Of a stretch of DNA of 64,000 bases, positions 49,072-60,102 are shown piece by piece. Each line of letters begins with the position of its first letter. The stretch's first letter is position 1. Under the pieces are notes generated by a model. That model ran no database searches and was not told the origin of the DNA. It saw nothing but the letters and a program-made list of their open reading frames with translations. A program made the position numbers and the translations under genes. Source of the DNA: Salinicoccus halitifaciens (GTDB lineage Bacteria; Bacillota; Bacilli; Staphylococcales; Salinicoccaceae); contig NZ_JAJNCU010000001.1 of assembly GCF_021026095.1 (NCBI RefSeq), positions 124,001 to 188,000 on the forward strand. The letters are read 5' to 3'.

Positions 49072-50025
49072 ATGGAGAATCTTTCTTCCATTTCTATATT
49101 TGGATTCATAGCGAACTGGAGTCCGTTCTTTTTTACATTCGTACTGCTGGTGACGATATTTTATTTCCTGGTCACCAAAAGATGGTACAAGGAATTTGAA
49201 GGCGGGCGTCCGATCACTAATAAGGAATCCGCTATTTTCATAATCAACATGGTTCTGATCTACATCCTGTACGGTTCACCGGTGGATCTGCTCAGTCATA
49301 TACTGTTCAGTTTCCATATGGTGCAGATGGCATTCGGTTACTTACTCGTTGCGCCATTATTTTATGCAGCGGTGCCTGAATACCTGCAGAAGTACATCGT
49401 CGGCCTGCCTGTGTTGAAACAGATTTTTGCAATAGGCAAAAAGCCGCTTGTGGCACTCATCCTGTTCAATGGAGCCTTCTCGGTGTACCACCTGCCGGTC
49501 GTCATGGACAACCTGAAGATGAATGCCTTCGCCCATAACGCAGTGATTGTCATTCTGTTCGTACTCGCGCTGGTGATGTTCTATCCGATATTCAACAAGG
49601 TGGAACCGAAAGAGAACCATATGAACGGTCTCTTTAAAATGCTTTACATCTTCGGTATCGGCATGCTGCTGACACCGGCATGTGCATTGATCATATTCGC
49701 ATCAGAACCGATGTTCAGGACATATACGAGCGGAGATGCTTGGCTTGCTGCGATGGAGCTCTGTGTACCGTCAGGGATGCTTGACAGCCTGAAGGGTCAG
49801 GGCATGATCTCGGGACCTGAATATTTCACGAATGCCCAGCCGATCCATGATCAGCAGACAGGCGGCATCATCATGAAAGTGATGCAGGAAGTCTTCTTCG
49901 GCTTCATGCTCGGGTTCATCTTTTTCCGCTGGTACAGGGATGAAAGGAAAGACGAAGCCGAGGTTACACGCCGTTCCCTTGAGGAAGCAAGAATTCAGAG
50001 GGAGCTTCAAAATCAGTTCAGATAA
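49072..50025 (+). CDS. ctaG: Cytochrome oxidase assembly factor CtaG (caa3 type)
   Basis: A 317-residue membrane protein with seven or so segments and the CtaG hallmarks SPVDLLSHILFSFHMVQ and LLVAPLFY. In Bacillus it is needed for active caa3. Three ATG codons stand in a row (49066, 49069, 49072); AAAGGG is best spaced to the last. Its own promoter and the ctaF terminator show separate transcription from the structural genes. Confidence 0.88.
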   Translation: MENLSSISIFGFIANWSPFFFTFVLLVTIFYFLVTKRWYKEFEGGRPITNKESAIFIINMVLIYILYGSPVDLLSHILFSFHMVQMAFGYLLVAPLFYAAVPEYLQKYIVGLPVLKQIFAIGKKPLVALILFNGAFSVYHLPVVMDNLKMNAFAHNAVIVILFVLALVMFYPIFNKVEPKENHMNGLFKMLYIFGIGMLLTPACALIIFASEPMFRTYTSGDAWLAAMELCVPSGMLDSLKGQGMISGPEYFTNAQPIHDQQTGGIIMKVMQEVFFGFMLGFIFFRWYRDERKDEAEVTRRSLEEARIQRELQNQFR

Positions 50026-50046
50026 GTAAGGAGAAGACATGACGAT

Positions 50047-50502
50047 ATGGAATTTATACTGCCTACAATAAACACAGCATTCATCATCCTAAGTGCAATA
50101 TTCATGGGTGTCGGCCTGCACCATATCAGGTACAGGCGGATTGAACAGCATGAGAGATGGATGAAGCTCGCAGCCCTTGCGGCTTTGATATTCTTTATAG
50201 GCTATGTTTCAAAAACTGTATTCATCGGAAGCACCCAGTTCGGCGGACCGGAAAACCTGGTGCCTTTCTATGTGACATTTTTAATCAGCCATATCATATT
50301 ATCAACGACGGGCGGCGTACTTGGTGCCTATCAGCTTTACACAGGCATTAAAAGGAAATTGACCATACACCGCAGGGTCGGACCCGTTGCAGCCATCATA
50401 TGGTTCCTGACGGCGATCACCGGCATCATGGTGTACGCACTGCTGTATGTGATTTATCCAGGAGGCTCCACAGCAGGCCTCTTCGATGCGATATTCCACT
50501 AG
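50047..50502 (+). CDS. ctaM: DUF420 membrane protein, CtaM/YozB-like oxidase assembly factor
   Basis: A 151-residue protein with four membrane segments, matching DUF420: the INTAFIILSAIFMGVGLHHIR start, FPYVTFL-type (VPFYVTFLISHIILS) and HRRVGP motifs with conserved His. Members (staphylococcal CtaM, Bacillus YozB) are needed for maturing heme A oxidases, probably at copper B. GGAG lies 11 bases before the ATG; an ATG at 50040 is out of frame. It shares the ctaG transcript. Confidence 0.8.
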   Translation: MEFILPTINTAFIILSAIFMGVGLHHIRYRRIEQHERWMKLAALAALIFFIGYVSKTVFIGSTQFGGPENLVPFYVTFLISHIILSTTGGVLGAYQLYTGIKRKLTIHRRVGPVAAIIWFLTAITGIMVYALLYVIYPGGSTAGLFDAIFH

Positions 50503-50535
50503 ACGACTAAGTTTTAATCTATATGATTTTGACCG

Positions 50536-50569
50536 TGCCGGAGCTCTTTATTGAGCCCGGCATTTTTTT
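50536..50569 (+). terminator. Terminator of ctaG-ctaM
   Basis: TGCCGG-A-GCTC pairs with GAGC-C-CCGGCA (one mismatch) around TTTATT, followed by seven T. Confidence 0.88.
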
Positions 50570-50573
50570 GTAT

Positions 50574-50608
50574 AAAAAAAGCCCTGAATCCCTTTCGGGA
50601 TTCAAGGC
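50574..50608 (-). terminator. Terminator of the yugN-like gene
   Basis: TGAATCCC and GGGATTCA plus flanking GCC/GGC form the stem; on the minus strand seven T follow. Confidence 0.88.
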
Positions 50609-50628
50609 AGAACACTGAGGCCGCCGGC

Positions 50629-50985
50629 TTAGAGCAGGGGCTGCAAGTCTTTAACGACGCTGCGTATATTGTTCACTGCATGTTCGACGATTCGTTCAGG
50701 GAAGTACTCGTCCGCCCCGTATTCGACACCGGTCGGGTAGTAATGTTTACCCATGTATGGATCCATCAGCTGAAGTCTTGCATTGTTTGCACCGACATCA
50801 CCTTCAACCGCATAACCCGGCAGGCGGAGATAGTAGATGCCTTCAGGTATTTCGTACTTGTAATCGAAGGTCATACGCTCATAGTCCCATGAGCCGCCGA
50901 GAACCCAGCCGTTTTTGTTCATAACATTTTGTAAGACATCTTGAGGGACAACCATTTTCTCAAGACCAGAGTTTTCGAAAATCAT
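50629..50985 (-). CDS. YugN-like family protein
   Basis: A 118-residue soluble protein with the YugN-like pattern (GGSWDYERMTFDYKYE, YYLRLPGYAVEGDV). Function unknown. The ATG follows GGGAGGAAATTTC. It is convergent with ctaM and divergent from ylbF, each side with its own terminator or promoter. Confidence 0.82.
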   Translation of the reverse strand: MIFENSGLEKMVVPQDVLQNVMNKNGWVLGGSWDYERMTFDYKYEIPEGIYYLRLPGYAVEGDVGANNARLQLMDPYMGKHYYPTGVEYGADEYFPERIVEHAVNNIRSVVKDLQPLL

Positions 50986-51110
50986 GAAATTTCCTCCCTA
51001 GCATTAATAACAATAATTCAATTTTAATCTATATACTAAATAGTTGCAAATAGAATTTCACTCTCGCAATGAATAATGAAGTCTGATACTATAAATTGAG
51101 AGGTGATTTT

Positions 51111-51548
51111 ATGAATACACTGCAGGATTTGACGATACTTGATCAACTCGACCACCTGAACCACATGATTACCCAAACAGAGGAATTCAAGCGCTACTGT
51201 AAATATAATTATCTTATGAATAATGATTCCGAAGTTCTGGAAATCGTTTCAGAGTTCAAAAGACTGAAAGAGGACTTCGAGGAAGTCCAGCGCTTCGGCA
51301 AATATCATCCTGACTTCACCACAAAGAGAAGGGAAGTCAATCAGTATAAAAAGAAATTAGATTTACATCCGGTCGTTATGGAGTACAGGCGGGCCGAGTA
51401 CCAGCTCCAGGCACTGCTCGATGAAGTATTGTTCCATATGAGCGAAGATATAAGCGAGAATGTCAATATTGTCAGCGACAATCCATTCTTCACGAAAGAA
51501 TCCTCCGGCGGTTGTTCGACCGGGGGCGGCTGTTCATGTGCCAGCTGA
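51111..51548 (+). CDS. ylbF: YlbF/RicF family protein
   Basis: About 145 residues, helical (DUF964/YlbF fold), ending in a Cys-rich tail GGCSTGGGCSCAS. In Bacillus YlbF (RicF) works with YmcA and YaaT in a complex that binds iron-sulfur clusters and guides RNase Y processing and development; the tail Cys residues are cluster ligands. GAGGTG lies 7 bases before the ATG at 51111; an ATG at 51096 overlaps this site and is rejected. Confidence 0.87.
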   Translation: MNTLQDLTILDQLDHLNHMITQTEEFKRYCKYNYLMNNDSEVLEIVSEFKRLKEDFEEVQRFGKYHPDFTTKRREVNQYKKKLDLHPVVMEYRRAEYQLQALLDEVLFHMSEDISENVNIVSDNPFFTKESSGGCSTGGGCSCAS

Positions 51549-51567
51549 TATCATCCACATGCATTAC

Positions 51568-51596
51568 CGGCCACCTTTGATAGGTGGCCGTTTTTT
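51568..51596 (+). terminator. Terminator of ylbF
   Basis: CGGCCACCT pairs with AGGTGGCCG around TTGAT, followed by TTTTTT. Confidence 0.92.
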
Positions 51597-51663
51597 ATAT
51601 AGGGATGCTCATTCATCAGGGTTTATGACACTGAGTAAGCAGTGAAGCCACTCCATACATAAT

Positions 51664-51689
51664 AAAAACCCCTTCAAAGGAAGGGGTTT
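51664..51689 (-). terminator. Terminator of the glycerophosphodiesterase gene
   Basis: AAACCCCTT and AAGGGGTTT form a 9-bp stem; on the minus strand GGGGTTTTTATT follows. Confidence 0.85.
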
Positions 51690-51694
51690 ATTTA

Positions 51695-52615
51695 TTAATA
51701 TCTCTGTTTCATCAGGTGATGGCTGATATCCGGGAAGTCTGTCACAATCGTGTGTGCACCTTTTTGGATCAGCTCATCCATCTTGTCCATATCGTTGACG
51801 ACCCAGTAGCCGACTGCGACGTTCAGGTTCTGCAGGAAGGCGATGAATTTCTCATCATCGAGCGGGTAGCCTTTCACGTTGTATGGGATCTGGAAAGTAT
51901 CGGCTTCCGGCTGGTACAGATGCCTGAATCCGGATTTGTAGCAGAAGTAGGCCCGCTTCACCTGGTCCTCGCCTGCGCCGAGCGCGATTTCATCACCCGA
52001 ATACAGTCTGAACCTGTTGATCTGCGCATCATGGAAACTGGTCACAAGCACCCTGTCCTCCACGCCGAGTTCCTTGATCAGACGGTAGAGGACCGTCGGC
52101 ATCAGGCTGCCCTCGTAAGTTTCGGGTCTGTCCTTGATTTCGATGTTGATCAGTTTATCCGGATAATTTTCCAGAAGCTCCCTTAAGGTGAGCACTTTGG
52201 CGTCCGGGTGGCCCCTGAAAGGTGTATTGCCTACGACATCCCTGAAGTGGTGGCCGAAATCGAGTGCCTTCAGTTCATCAAGTGTGAGGTTGCTGACGCG
52301 TCCCGCGCCGTCCGAAGTGCGGTCCACATACGCATCATGGATTACGACGATTTCCTCATCCTTCGTCAGGCGTACATCGATTTCAAATCCTTCGACGTTG
52401 AATTCGGCCGCTTTATCGAAAGCGAGCTTCGTATGCTCGGGTGCAAGGCCCATGCCGCCGCGGTGGGCGAAGATGTAGGGCGAGCGTCTCTTGAAGTAAG
52501 GTTTGATATGCCTGACTTCCGTCTCGGTCGTCAGTTTCGTGCCGAGCCACAGCCCGCCGAGGATCCCGCCGGTGAGACCTGCTGCCGTGAGTAAAGTCTT
52601 AATACATTTTCTCAT
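51695..52615 (-). CDS. Glycerophosphodiester phosphodiesterase with N-terminal membrane anchor
   Basis: A 306-residue GDPD-family enzyme that splits glycerophosphodiesters into glycerol 3-phosphate and an alcohol. Catalytic motifs: FAHRGG, EGFEIDVRLTKD and VIHD. The first about 25 residues (TLLTAAGLTGGILGGLWLG) form a signal anchor without a lipobox Cys, so the enzyme probably faces outside, tethered to the membrane. AGGAAATTTAAAA precedes the ATG. It may act on lipoteichoic acid or phospholipid headgroups, which is inference. Confidence 0.87.
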   Translation of the reverse strand: MRKCIKTLLTAAGLTGGILGGLWLGTKLTTETEVRHIKPYFKRRSPYIFAHRGGMGLAPEHTKLAFDKAAEFNVEGFEIDVRLTKDEEIVVIHDAYVDRTSDGAGRVSNLTLDELKALDFGHHFRDVVGNTPFRGHPDAKVLTLRELLENYPDKLINIEIKDRPETYEGSLMPTVLYRLIKELGVEDRVLVTSFHDAQINRFRLYSGDEIALGAGEDQVKRAYFCYKSGFRHLYQPEADTFQIPYNVKGYPLDDEKFIAFLQNLNVAVGYWVVNDMDKMDELIQKGAHTIVTDFPDISHHLMKQRY

Positions 52616-52655
52616 TTTTAAATTTCCTCCAATAACTGATTCTTGAATGACACTG

Positions 52656-52684
52656 TTAAAAAATTGCGCCTGAAATGGTATGAT
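52656..52684 (+). promoter_or_regulatory. Candidate promoter of ylbG
   Basis: TTAAAA at 52656-52661, 17-base spacer, TATGAT at 52679-52684 with extended -10 TG. Confidence 0.45.
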
Positions 52685-52724
52685 ATCTTTATATACAAAC
52701 TATAAACAGATGGGTGGTATGAAC

Positions 52725-52988
52725 ATGTTGAAGAAACGGATCGGTATTTATATTTATTTTAAACAAAATAAATTCATACGACAATTAAAACGTTATGGCC
52801 ATCTGATTTATGTAAATAAAGATAAGAAGTACTTACTACTATATATTGACGAATCAGATGTTTCTCAAACAATTAAAGAGCTGGAGAAACTCAAGTATGT
52901 CTCTGAGGTCATCGTCTCGCAGTACCCGAACATCAAAAGGGAATACAGCCGGGAGAATCATGAAGCCAGGGATTACAGGGTCATCTAG
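52725..52988 (+). CDS. ylbG: YlbG family protein (DUF2129)
   Basis: About 87 residues, basic, matching YlbG (RIGIYIYFKQNKFIRQLKRYG, YVNKDKKYLLLYID). Function unknown. GGGTGG is 7 bases before the ATG at 52725; nearer ATG codons upstream are too close to it. Its end overlaps the convergent gene at 52985 by four bases, with no terminator. Confidence 0.82.
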   Translation: MLKKRIGIYIYFKQNKFIRQLKRYGHLIYVNKDKKYLLLYIDESDVSQTIKELEKLKYVSEVIVSQYPNIKREYSRENHEARDYRVI

Positions 52989-53356
52989 GTCAGCGGCGGG
53001 ATGAGGTTATTGAGCCTGAGCACGCCGAGCATATACTGGAAGTACTGTTCCCGTTCATAAAAATCATCAGGGGCCCGTGTGGTCATCTCGACTTTGGCGA
53101 TATCGAATTTTTCGAGATTCTCATTGATGATTTTATATTTTTGTTTATTTTTGCTTGTCATCGGTATCCCCTGGAAGATCGTATAGAGTGCCTGGAAGTT
53201 TCCGCGCACCGGGGCCATGACAAGTACGAATGTGGAAGGCCTGCCTTCCGTGTGCAGGTAGATTCCTGATTTGATGCGCTGATGGTTATATTGGATGAGT
53301 GCTTCCATTTCGAAGATATCCCCGTAACCGTCACCGATCTGGATGAATTTCTGCAT
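52985..53356 (-). CDS. Conserved hypothetical protein (DUF7147-like, tentative)
   Basis: A 123-residue soluble protein. MQKFIQIGDGYGDIFE at the start and the closing FQYMLGVLRLNNLIPP are features I associate with a small Bacillus/Staphylococcus family of unknown role, but I cannot fix the name. Predicted alpha/beta fold. AGGAGTTGATGTTC precedes the ATG. It is divergent from rsmD and convergent with ylbG. Confidence 0.65.
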   Translation of the reverse strand: MQKFIQIGDGYGDIFEMEALIQYNHQRIKSGIYLHTEGRPSTFVLVMAPVRGNFQALYTIFQGIPMTSKNKQKYKIINENLEKFDIAKVEMTTRAPDDFYEREQYFQYMLGVLRLNNLIPPLT

Positions 53357-53418
53357 TGAACATCAACTCCTGGTACTTATCTTATCGCATATCGACGGAA
53401 AATGAAAAGAGGTTTTAT

Positions 53419-55581
<2,163 letters not shown>

Positions 55582-55634
55582 GTCCATCCCCCCTTTAAAA
55601 TGTATTGTACCAAATATTACGTTAAGAAAATAAC

Positions 55635-55663
55635 TTGACATGCCCCCCTATAAAATGTACAAT
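55635..55663 (+). promoter_or_regulatory. Near-consensus SigA promoter of ylbN-rpmF
   Basis: Perfect TTGACA at 55635-55640, 17-base spacer, TACAAT at 55658-55663. The strongest promoter I can read in the window, as suits a ribosomal protein operon. Confidence 0.82.
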
Positions 55664-55692
55664 ATTTTTTGTGCTCATAAGAGGTGAAGAGT

Positions 55693-56211
55693 ATGAAATG
55701 GACGCTATCACAATTAAGAAAATTCAGTGATGAAGTGATTGAATTCGATGGTGAACTCAAACTTGACGATTTGACGGACCGCAGGGATATCGTCTCTGTC
55801 GATTCGACTAAAGTCAACGGCGAGATATTTGTACGGAGCGATCAATTCCACGTACAGATGCACATTGATTCGGTCATCACCATGCTCGACAGTCGAACAT
55901 CTGAAGATATTCAAGTCCCGGTCAGCGTCGAGTCGATGGAAATATTCGATGAGACGGTTGAGGAGACGGATGATCTGGATGAAAATGTCCATCCCGTCAT
56001 CCACACGCTGGATTTGGAACCTGTGATCAGGGAGCTCATCATAGTCAACCTTCCAAACGCCTATACGGAAAGCGAAGCGCTTGCCGCAGGCGGGAAAGAC
56101 TGGATGGTCATCGAGGAAGATGATTATCTCCGCGAAGACGTGGAGAAGGTCGACCCGAGGCTTGAAAAACTAAAAGCGCTACTCGATAGTGACGAAGAAA
56201 AGGAGGATTAA
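55693..56211 (+). CDS. ylbN: YlbN / DUF177 family protein
   Basis: A 172-residue acidic protein of the DUF177/YceD family, always next to rpmF and thought to act in 23S rRNA metabolism. The pattern includes the early beta barrel ([23 protein letters not shown]) and the [16 protein letters not shown] segment; a CxxC pair seen in some members is missing here. A GTG at 55684 is in frame, but AGAGGTG is spaced for the ATG at 55693. Confidence 0.87.
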   Translation: MKWTLSQLRKFSDEVIEFDGELKLDDLTDRRDIVSVDSTKVNGEIFVRSDQFHVQMHIDSVITMLDSRTSEDIQVPVSVESMEIFDETVEETDDLDENVHPVIHTLDLEPVIRELIIVNLPNAYTESEALAAGGKDWMVIEEDDYLREDVEKVDPRLEKLKALLDSDEEKED

Positions 56212-56213
56212 TC

Positions 56214-56387
56214 ATGGCAGTACCTAAAAGAAGAACGTCTAAAAGCCGTAAAAATAAACGCCGTACGCATATCAAACTTTCGGTGCCTGGAATGGTCGAA
56301 TGTTCAAACTGCGGTGAGATGAAACTTTCACACCGTGTATGTAAAGAATGCGGAAGCTACAAAGGTGAAGAAGTCGTCAATAAATAA
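56214..56387 (+). CDS. rpmF: 50S ribosomal protein L32, zinc-binding form
   Basis: A 57-residue ribosomal protein. [19 protein letters not shown] is the family start. Four Cys at residues 30, 33, 43 and 46 (CSNC and CKEC) form a zinc ribbon, so this is the zinc-containing type; a Cys-less copy may exist elsewhere, since such pairs are common in Firmicutes. AGGAGG precedes the ATG, which is 2 bases after the ylbN stop. The strong promoter at 55635 drives both. Confidence 0.96.
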   Translation: MAVPKRRTSKSRKNKRRTHIKLSVPGMVECSNCGEMKLSHRVCKECGSYKGEEVVNK

Positions 56388-56415
56388 AAAAGATGAGCGG
56401 AAGCTCATCTTTTTT
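56386..56415. terminator. Bidirectional terminator between rpmF and ylbP
   Basis: AAAAAAGATGAGC and GCTCATCTTTTTT form a 13-bp stem around GGAA. Confidence 0.92.
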
Positions 56416-56881
56416 ATTGTTTTAAAGAGTAACCTTCCGGATACCAGATCAGGGCATCATCTGCAAGATCACGCTCAATATCATATTTCAAAGTTTCAAA
56501 GCCGTGTTTTTCAAAGAAGCTCCTGGCGTTTTGACGGCTGATTGCCTTGATCGGCATACCCTGCTTTTTTACATAATCGATTAATGCTGTGCCGAATCCC
56601 CGGCCGCGGTACTTCTCCAGCACTTCAAGCTTCCATATGACAAGGTAGTCATGGGGCGGTTCGAAGATCGGCTGGTCGGTGTCCTCCTTTTTGAAAAGGC
56701 ACATGCGGGCTGCGAGGTTTTCCCCGACATAGATGCCGTAGAACGGCGAATCGGTATCCGCGTCGATCATATTGCCTTCCAGTTCCTCCTGCATCTGCAG
56801 TTCCTGGGCGCCGTACTCCCGGAATTTCTTGAATTCTTCAGCTGTTTTGTAGTTGATTGGTAATCGCTTGATTTCAGACAT
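56414..56881 (-). CDS. ylbP: GNAT-family acetyltransferase, YlbP-like
   Basis: A 155-residue GNAT protein. The acetyl-CoA loop is EKYRGRGFGTALIDYVK; NARSFFEKHGFE is the typical C-terminal motif. Substrate unknown. It holds the place of ylbP in the Bacillus order rpmF-ylbP-bshC. GAAAGGAGCGAATATTC precedes the ATG. Confidence 0.82.
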   Translation of the reverse strand: MSEIKRLPINYKTAEEFKKFREYGAQELQMQEELEGNMIDADTDSPFYGIYVGENLAARMCLFKKEDTDQPIFEPPHDYLVIWKLEVLEKYRGRGFGTALIDYVKKQGMPIKAISRQNARSFFEKHGFETLKYDIERDLADDALIWYPEGYSLKQ

Positions 56882-56902
56882 GAATATTCGCTCCTTTCGT
56901 CC

Positions 56903-56930
56903 ATTATAATATATCCGGTAAACAGTTCAA
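56903..56930 (-). promoter_or_regulatory. Promoter of ylbP
   Basis: On the minus strand TTGAAC (56930-56925), 16-base spacer, perfect TATAAT (56908-56903). Confidence 0.65.
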
Positions 56931-56959
56931 TTGTTTTATAAAATGAAAAAAACTATAAT
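56931..56959 (+). promoter_or_regulatory. Promoter of bshC
   Basis: TTGTTT at 56931-56936, 17-base spacer, perfect TATAAT at 56954-56959. Its -35 directly abuts that of the ylbP promoter, so the two promoters are back to back. Confidence 0.68.
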
Positions 56960-56992
56960 CTTAATTAATCACCGTCACAAAGGAGAAGAATC

Positions 56993-58579
56993 ATGGAAAT
57001 CGAATGTATGAATTTCTCTAAAGATGATTTCATCGATAAATTCAATCAGCAGGAAGAGAATATACTCAAATACTATCAAAATCTTTCATTCAATGATGAA
57101 AGCGTCAAAGAGGTGCTCAGCCGTCCGGTGCATCCGCATACCGGGGCGCTTGCAGACATCATACGGAATGACATGGAGAAGTTCGGGCTGTCCGAAGCAC
57201 AGGAAGAGAATCTGAAGCGGCTTGCGGACGGCCGGCGCGTCATAACGGGCGGCCAGCAGGCGGGGCTCTTCATGAGTCCCGCCTACATCATCCATAAGAT
57301 CATGTCCATCATCATCGTCAAGAAGGATATGAAGGAGAAGTATGATTATGATGCCGTACCCGTGTTCTGGGTTGCAGGCGAAGACCATGATTACGAGGAG
57401 ATCAATCATACATTCGTCTACGACAGCATGCACAGGAAACGCCGGAAAATCACCTATAAGCCGAATCTGCGCATCAATATGAGCATCGGCTTTTATGAAT
57501 ATGATAAGAAAGTCATGAAAGAGACTTTATTTAAAATCATGGAGCTCTGCGGCGACCGTGAAGACCTGCTCGCCTTAAGGAACAGGATCGAATCGATGAT
57601 CGACCGGTACGCCTACTGGACGGAGCTGTTCCACGCGCTCGTCCATGACGTCTTCAAAGATGAAGGCGTGCTGATCTTCAACAGCCATCTGTCCGAAGTG
57701 CGGGAATTAGAAAAGGGGCTGTTCCGTCGTATGATTGAATCCCACGAAGAAATCCACGAGGCTTTCATGCGCGGCCAGAAAAAAATCAATGAGGAATTCG
57801 GCACATCACCGGTCATCCGGACGGATACGAACGTGCACCTGTTCATCGGAGCGGATATGTCACGCACGCTCCTCTCCTGTACGGACGGACATTTCACAGC
57901 GGGCGATGAACGCTATACGAAGGAGGAGCTCCTGGATCTGCTTGAGGCATCACCTCAAGTCTTCAGCAATAATGTGGTCACCCGGCCGCTGATGCAGGAG
58001 ATGCTTTTCAACACGCTCGTATTCCTCGGCGGGAATGCCGAAGTGAAATACTGGGGCGAGCTGCATGAAGTGTTCGAAGTGATGGGCGTCGGCATGCCGA
58101 TCGTCCTGAAGCGGATGGAGTTCGGCTACCTCCCGCCGCGTCTTGATAAGATGCTCCGGAAGTATGGGCTGACATTCAATCCGGACTTCCATGAACAGGC
58201 AGAGGAGTATAAAGCGTCGATGGTGCAGGATGATCTAAACGCCGGATTCATCGATAAGATCCATGAAATTACGGAAAGTGCCGAAAAGCACTACCGTGAG
58301 CTCCATGAGCTGAATTCACAGGAATTCATGACAGATATCGTGGAGGCGAACTTCAAGCACCATATCAAGCAGCTGGACTACCTGGAGCGGAGATATAGGA
58401 CGGAAGTGAAGCGCCACAGGAGAAAAGAGCTCGGCGATGTGAGGGAACTCCAGGAAAGGCTGCTGCCGGACGGGGCGCTGCATGAACGGATTTACCACCC
58501 GTGGCAGTATATGACGGATTTCAGGGAATTCCCCCCACTTTCATACACAACGGACCTTGTCATCATTAAAACACCATAA
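56993..58579 (+). CDS. bshC: Bacillithiol synthesis cysteine-adding enzyme
   Basis: A 528-residue BshC, the last step of bacillithiol synthesis (cysteine added to glucosaminyl-malate). Conserved motifs: RRVITGGQQAGLFMSPAYIIHK near residue 85, VPVFWVAGEDHDYEEINH near 125, and the C-terminal coiled coil around residues 420-490. AAAGGAG precedes the ATG by about 8 bases. Its place before mraZ is conserved in Staphylococcus and Bacillus. Confidence 0.94.
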   Translation: MEIECMNFSKDDFIDKFNQQEENILKYYQNLSFNDESVKEVLSRPVHPHTGALADIIRNDMEKFGLSEAQEENLKRLADGRRVITGGQQAGLFMSPAYIIHKIMSIIIVKKDMKEKYDYDAVPVFWVAGEDHDYEEINHTFVYDSMHRKRRKITYKPNLRINMSIGFYEYDKKVMKETLFKIMELCGDREDLLALRNRIESMIDRYAYWTELFHALVHDVFKDEGVLIFNSHLSEVRELEKGLFRRMIESHEEIHEAFMRGQKKINEEFGTSPVIRTDTNVHLFIGADMSRTLLSCTDGHFTAGDERYTKEELLDLLEASPQVFSNNVVTRPLMQEMLFNTLVFLGGNAEVKYWGELHEVFEVMGVGMPIVLKRMEFGYLPPRLDKMLRKYGLTFNPDFHEQAEEYKASMVQDDLNAGFIDKIHEITESAEKHYRELHELNSQEFMTDIVEANFKHHIKQLDYLERRYRTEVKRHRRKELGDVRELQERLLPDGALHERIYHPWQYMTDFREFPPLSYTTDLVIIKTP

Positions 58580-58595
58580 TATCAGGCTTTAAAAG

Positions 58596-58628
58596 AGCGG
58601 TTTTCCGGTTGCGGAGAGCCGCTTTTTT
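58596..58628 (+). terminator. Terminator of bshC
   Basis: AGCGGTTTTCC pairs with GGAGAGCCGCT (two G-U pairs) around GGTTGC, followed by TTTTTT. Confidence 0.9.
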
Positions 58629-58664
58629 ATTTTGCATAAAATATAATACTGAATTTTTATAATT

Positions 58665-58694
58665 TGTGGTGAAATGTGGTGGAATGTGGTAATT
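58665..58694 (+). promoter_or_regulatory. MraZ-type operator: three 10-bp direct repeats
   Basis: TGTGGTGAAA, TGTGGTGGAA and TGTGGTAATT follow one another with a period of exactly 10 bases, directly after a TATAAT at 58658-58663. MraZ is known to bind runs of short G-rich direct repeats in its own promoter; position, spacing and copy number fit autoregulation of the dcw cluster. Confidence 0.75.
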
Positions 58695-58718
58695 TATAAA
58701 TAGAGGCAGGTGAAGGCC

Positions 58719-59150
58719 ATGTTCATGGGAGAATACAACAATAAGCTTGATGCCAAAGGGCGGATGATCGTTCCAAGCAAGTTCCGCAGTGAATTGTCAG
58801 ACAGGTTTATAATCACCCGTGGACTGGACAAATGCCTCTTCGGTTACACCGAGGAAGAATGGTCGCGCATTGAAGCGCGCATGCAGAATTTGTCGCTCAC
58901 CAAACGTGACGCCCGCAAGTTCATGAGGCTGTTCTTCTCCGGTGCGGCGCTTGTCGAAGTGGACAAGCAGGGGCGCATCAATATCCCCCAGAACCTGCGC
59001 AGTTATGCAGGGCTTGAAAAAGACTGCACCGTAATCGGTGTGTCTGACCGCATAGAGATTTGGGATACCGGTGAGTGGACGGATTTCTACACGGAAACTG
59101 AAGAGAACTTTGAAGATATAGCAGAAGATTTAATCGACTTTGATCTATAG
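58719..59150 (+). CDS. mraZ: Transcriptional regulator MraZ
   Basis: A 143-residue SpoVT/AbrB-fold DNA-binding protein with two tandem halves: [20 protein letters not shown] and [16 protein letters not shown]. First gene of the division and cell wall cluster; it autoregulates the cluster in the species studied. GGCAGGTG is spaced for the ATG at 58719 (an in-frame GTG at 58710 overlaps that site). Length matches staphylococcal MraZ. Confidence 0.95.
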   Translation: MFMGEYNNKLDAKGRMIVPSKFRSELSDRFIITRGLDKCLFGYTEEEWSRIEARMQNLSLTKRDARKFMRLFFSGAALVEVDKQGRINIPQNLRSYAGLEKDCTVIGVSDRIEIWDTGEWTDFYTETEENFEDIAEDLIDFDL

Positions 59151-59161
59151 GATGTGACGAT

Positions 59162-60091
59162 GTGTTCACACATGACACGGTGTTGTTGAAAGAAACAGTG
59201 GATGGGCTCAATGTGCGCGGAGACGGGATTTACGTGGATGCGACCCTGGGCGGCGGCGGCCACACCGAATATCTGCTCGGTAAGGTGACGACCGGCAAAG
59301 TGATTGCGTTCGACCAGGATATTTACGCAATCGACCATGCACGCGAAAAATTCAAAAATGATCCAAAACTTATACTTGTACACAGTAATTTTGAAAATTT
59401 AAAAGCAGAACTTGAGAAGCTGAATATACACGGCATCGACGGCATCATGTATGATCTCGGCGTGTCCAGCCCGCAGCTGGATATCACGGAAAGAGGGTTC
59501 TCCCATTCTAAAGAGGCAAGGCTCGATATGAGGATGGACCAGTCGCAGTCCCTGGATGCTTACGAAATCGTGAATACATACCCATATGAAGCACTTGTGA
59601 GTATATTTTTCAGATATGGCGAGGAAAAATTCTCGAAGAAAATAGCAAGGGAAATTGAAAGGAAAAGAAAAGAGAAGGACATCGAGACGACGACGGAACT
59701 GACTGAAATCATCAAGTCCCAAATACCCCACAAATTCAGACGTACAGGGGGACATCCGGCGAAGCGGGTGTTCCAGGCGCTCAGGATTGCCGTGAATGAT
59801 GAGCTTGGAGTGTTGGAGCGGTCATTGGAAGATGCGATAGAGCTGCTGAACAAAAATGGCAGGGTGTCAGTCATCACCTTCCACTCGCTGGAAGACCGCA
59901 TCTGCAAGCAGATGTTCGTGGAATATGAAAAAGGCCCGGACCTGCCGAAAAACTTGCCCGTCGTCCCGGAAGAGTACCAGCCGGTCCTGAAAAGAGTGAA
60001 CCGTAAACCGATCCTTGCGAATGATGAAGAACTGGATATCAACCCCAGAGCCAGAAGCGCAAAATTACGGATTGCAGAGAAACAAAAATAG
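59162..60091 (+). CDS. rsmH: 16S rRNA (cytosine1402-N4)-methyltransferase
   Basis: A 309-residue methyltransferase (MraW). SAM motif [14 protein letters not shown] near residue 32, [15 protein letters not shown], and the closing HSLEDR motif. The start is a GTG; an ATG two bases before it is out of frame. Only 11 bases separate it from mraZ. Confidence 0.95.
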   Translation: MFTHDTVLLKETVDGLNVRGDGIYVDATLGGGGHTEYLLGKVTTGKVIAFDQDIYAIDHAREKFKNDPKLILVHSNFENLKAELEKLNIHGIDGIMYDLGVSSPQLDITERGFSHSKEARLDMRMDQSQSLDAYEIVNTYPYEALVSIFFRYGEEKFSKKIAREIERKRKEKDIETTTELTEIIKSQIPHKFRRTGGHPAKRVFQALRIAVNDELGVLERSLEDAIELLNKNGRVSVITFHSLEDRICKQMFVEYEKGPDLPKNLPVVPEEYQPVLKRVNRKPILANDEELDINPRARSAKLRIAEKQK

Positions 60092-60102
60092 GATGTGTTA
60101 AT

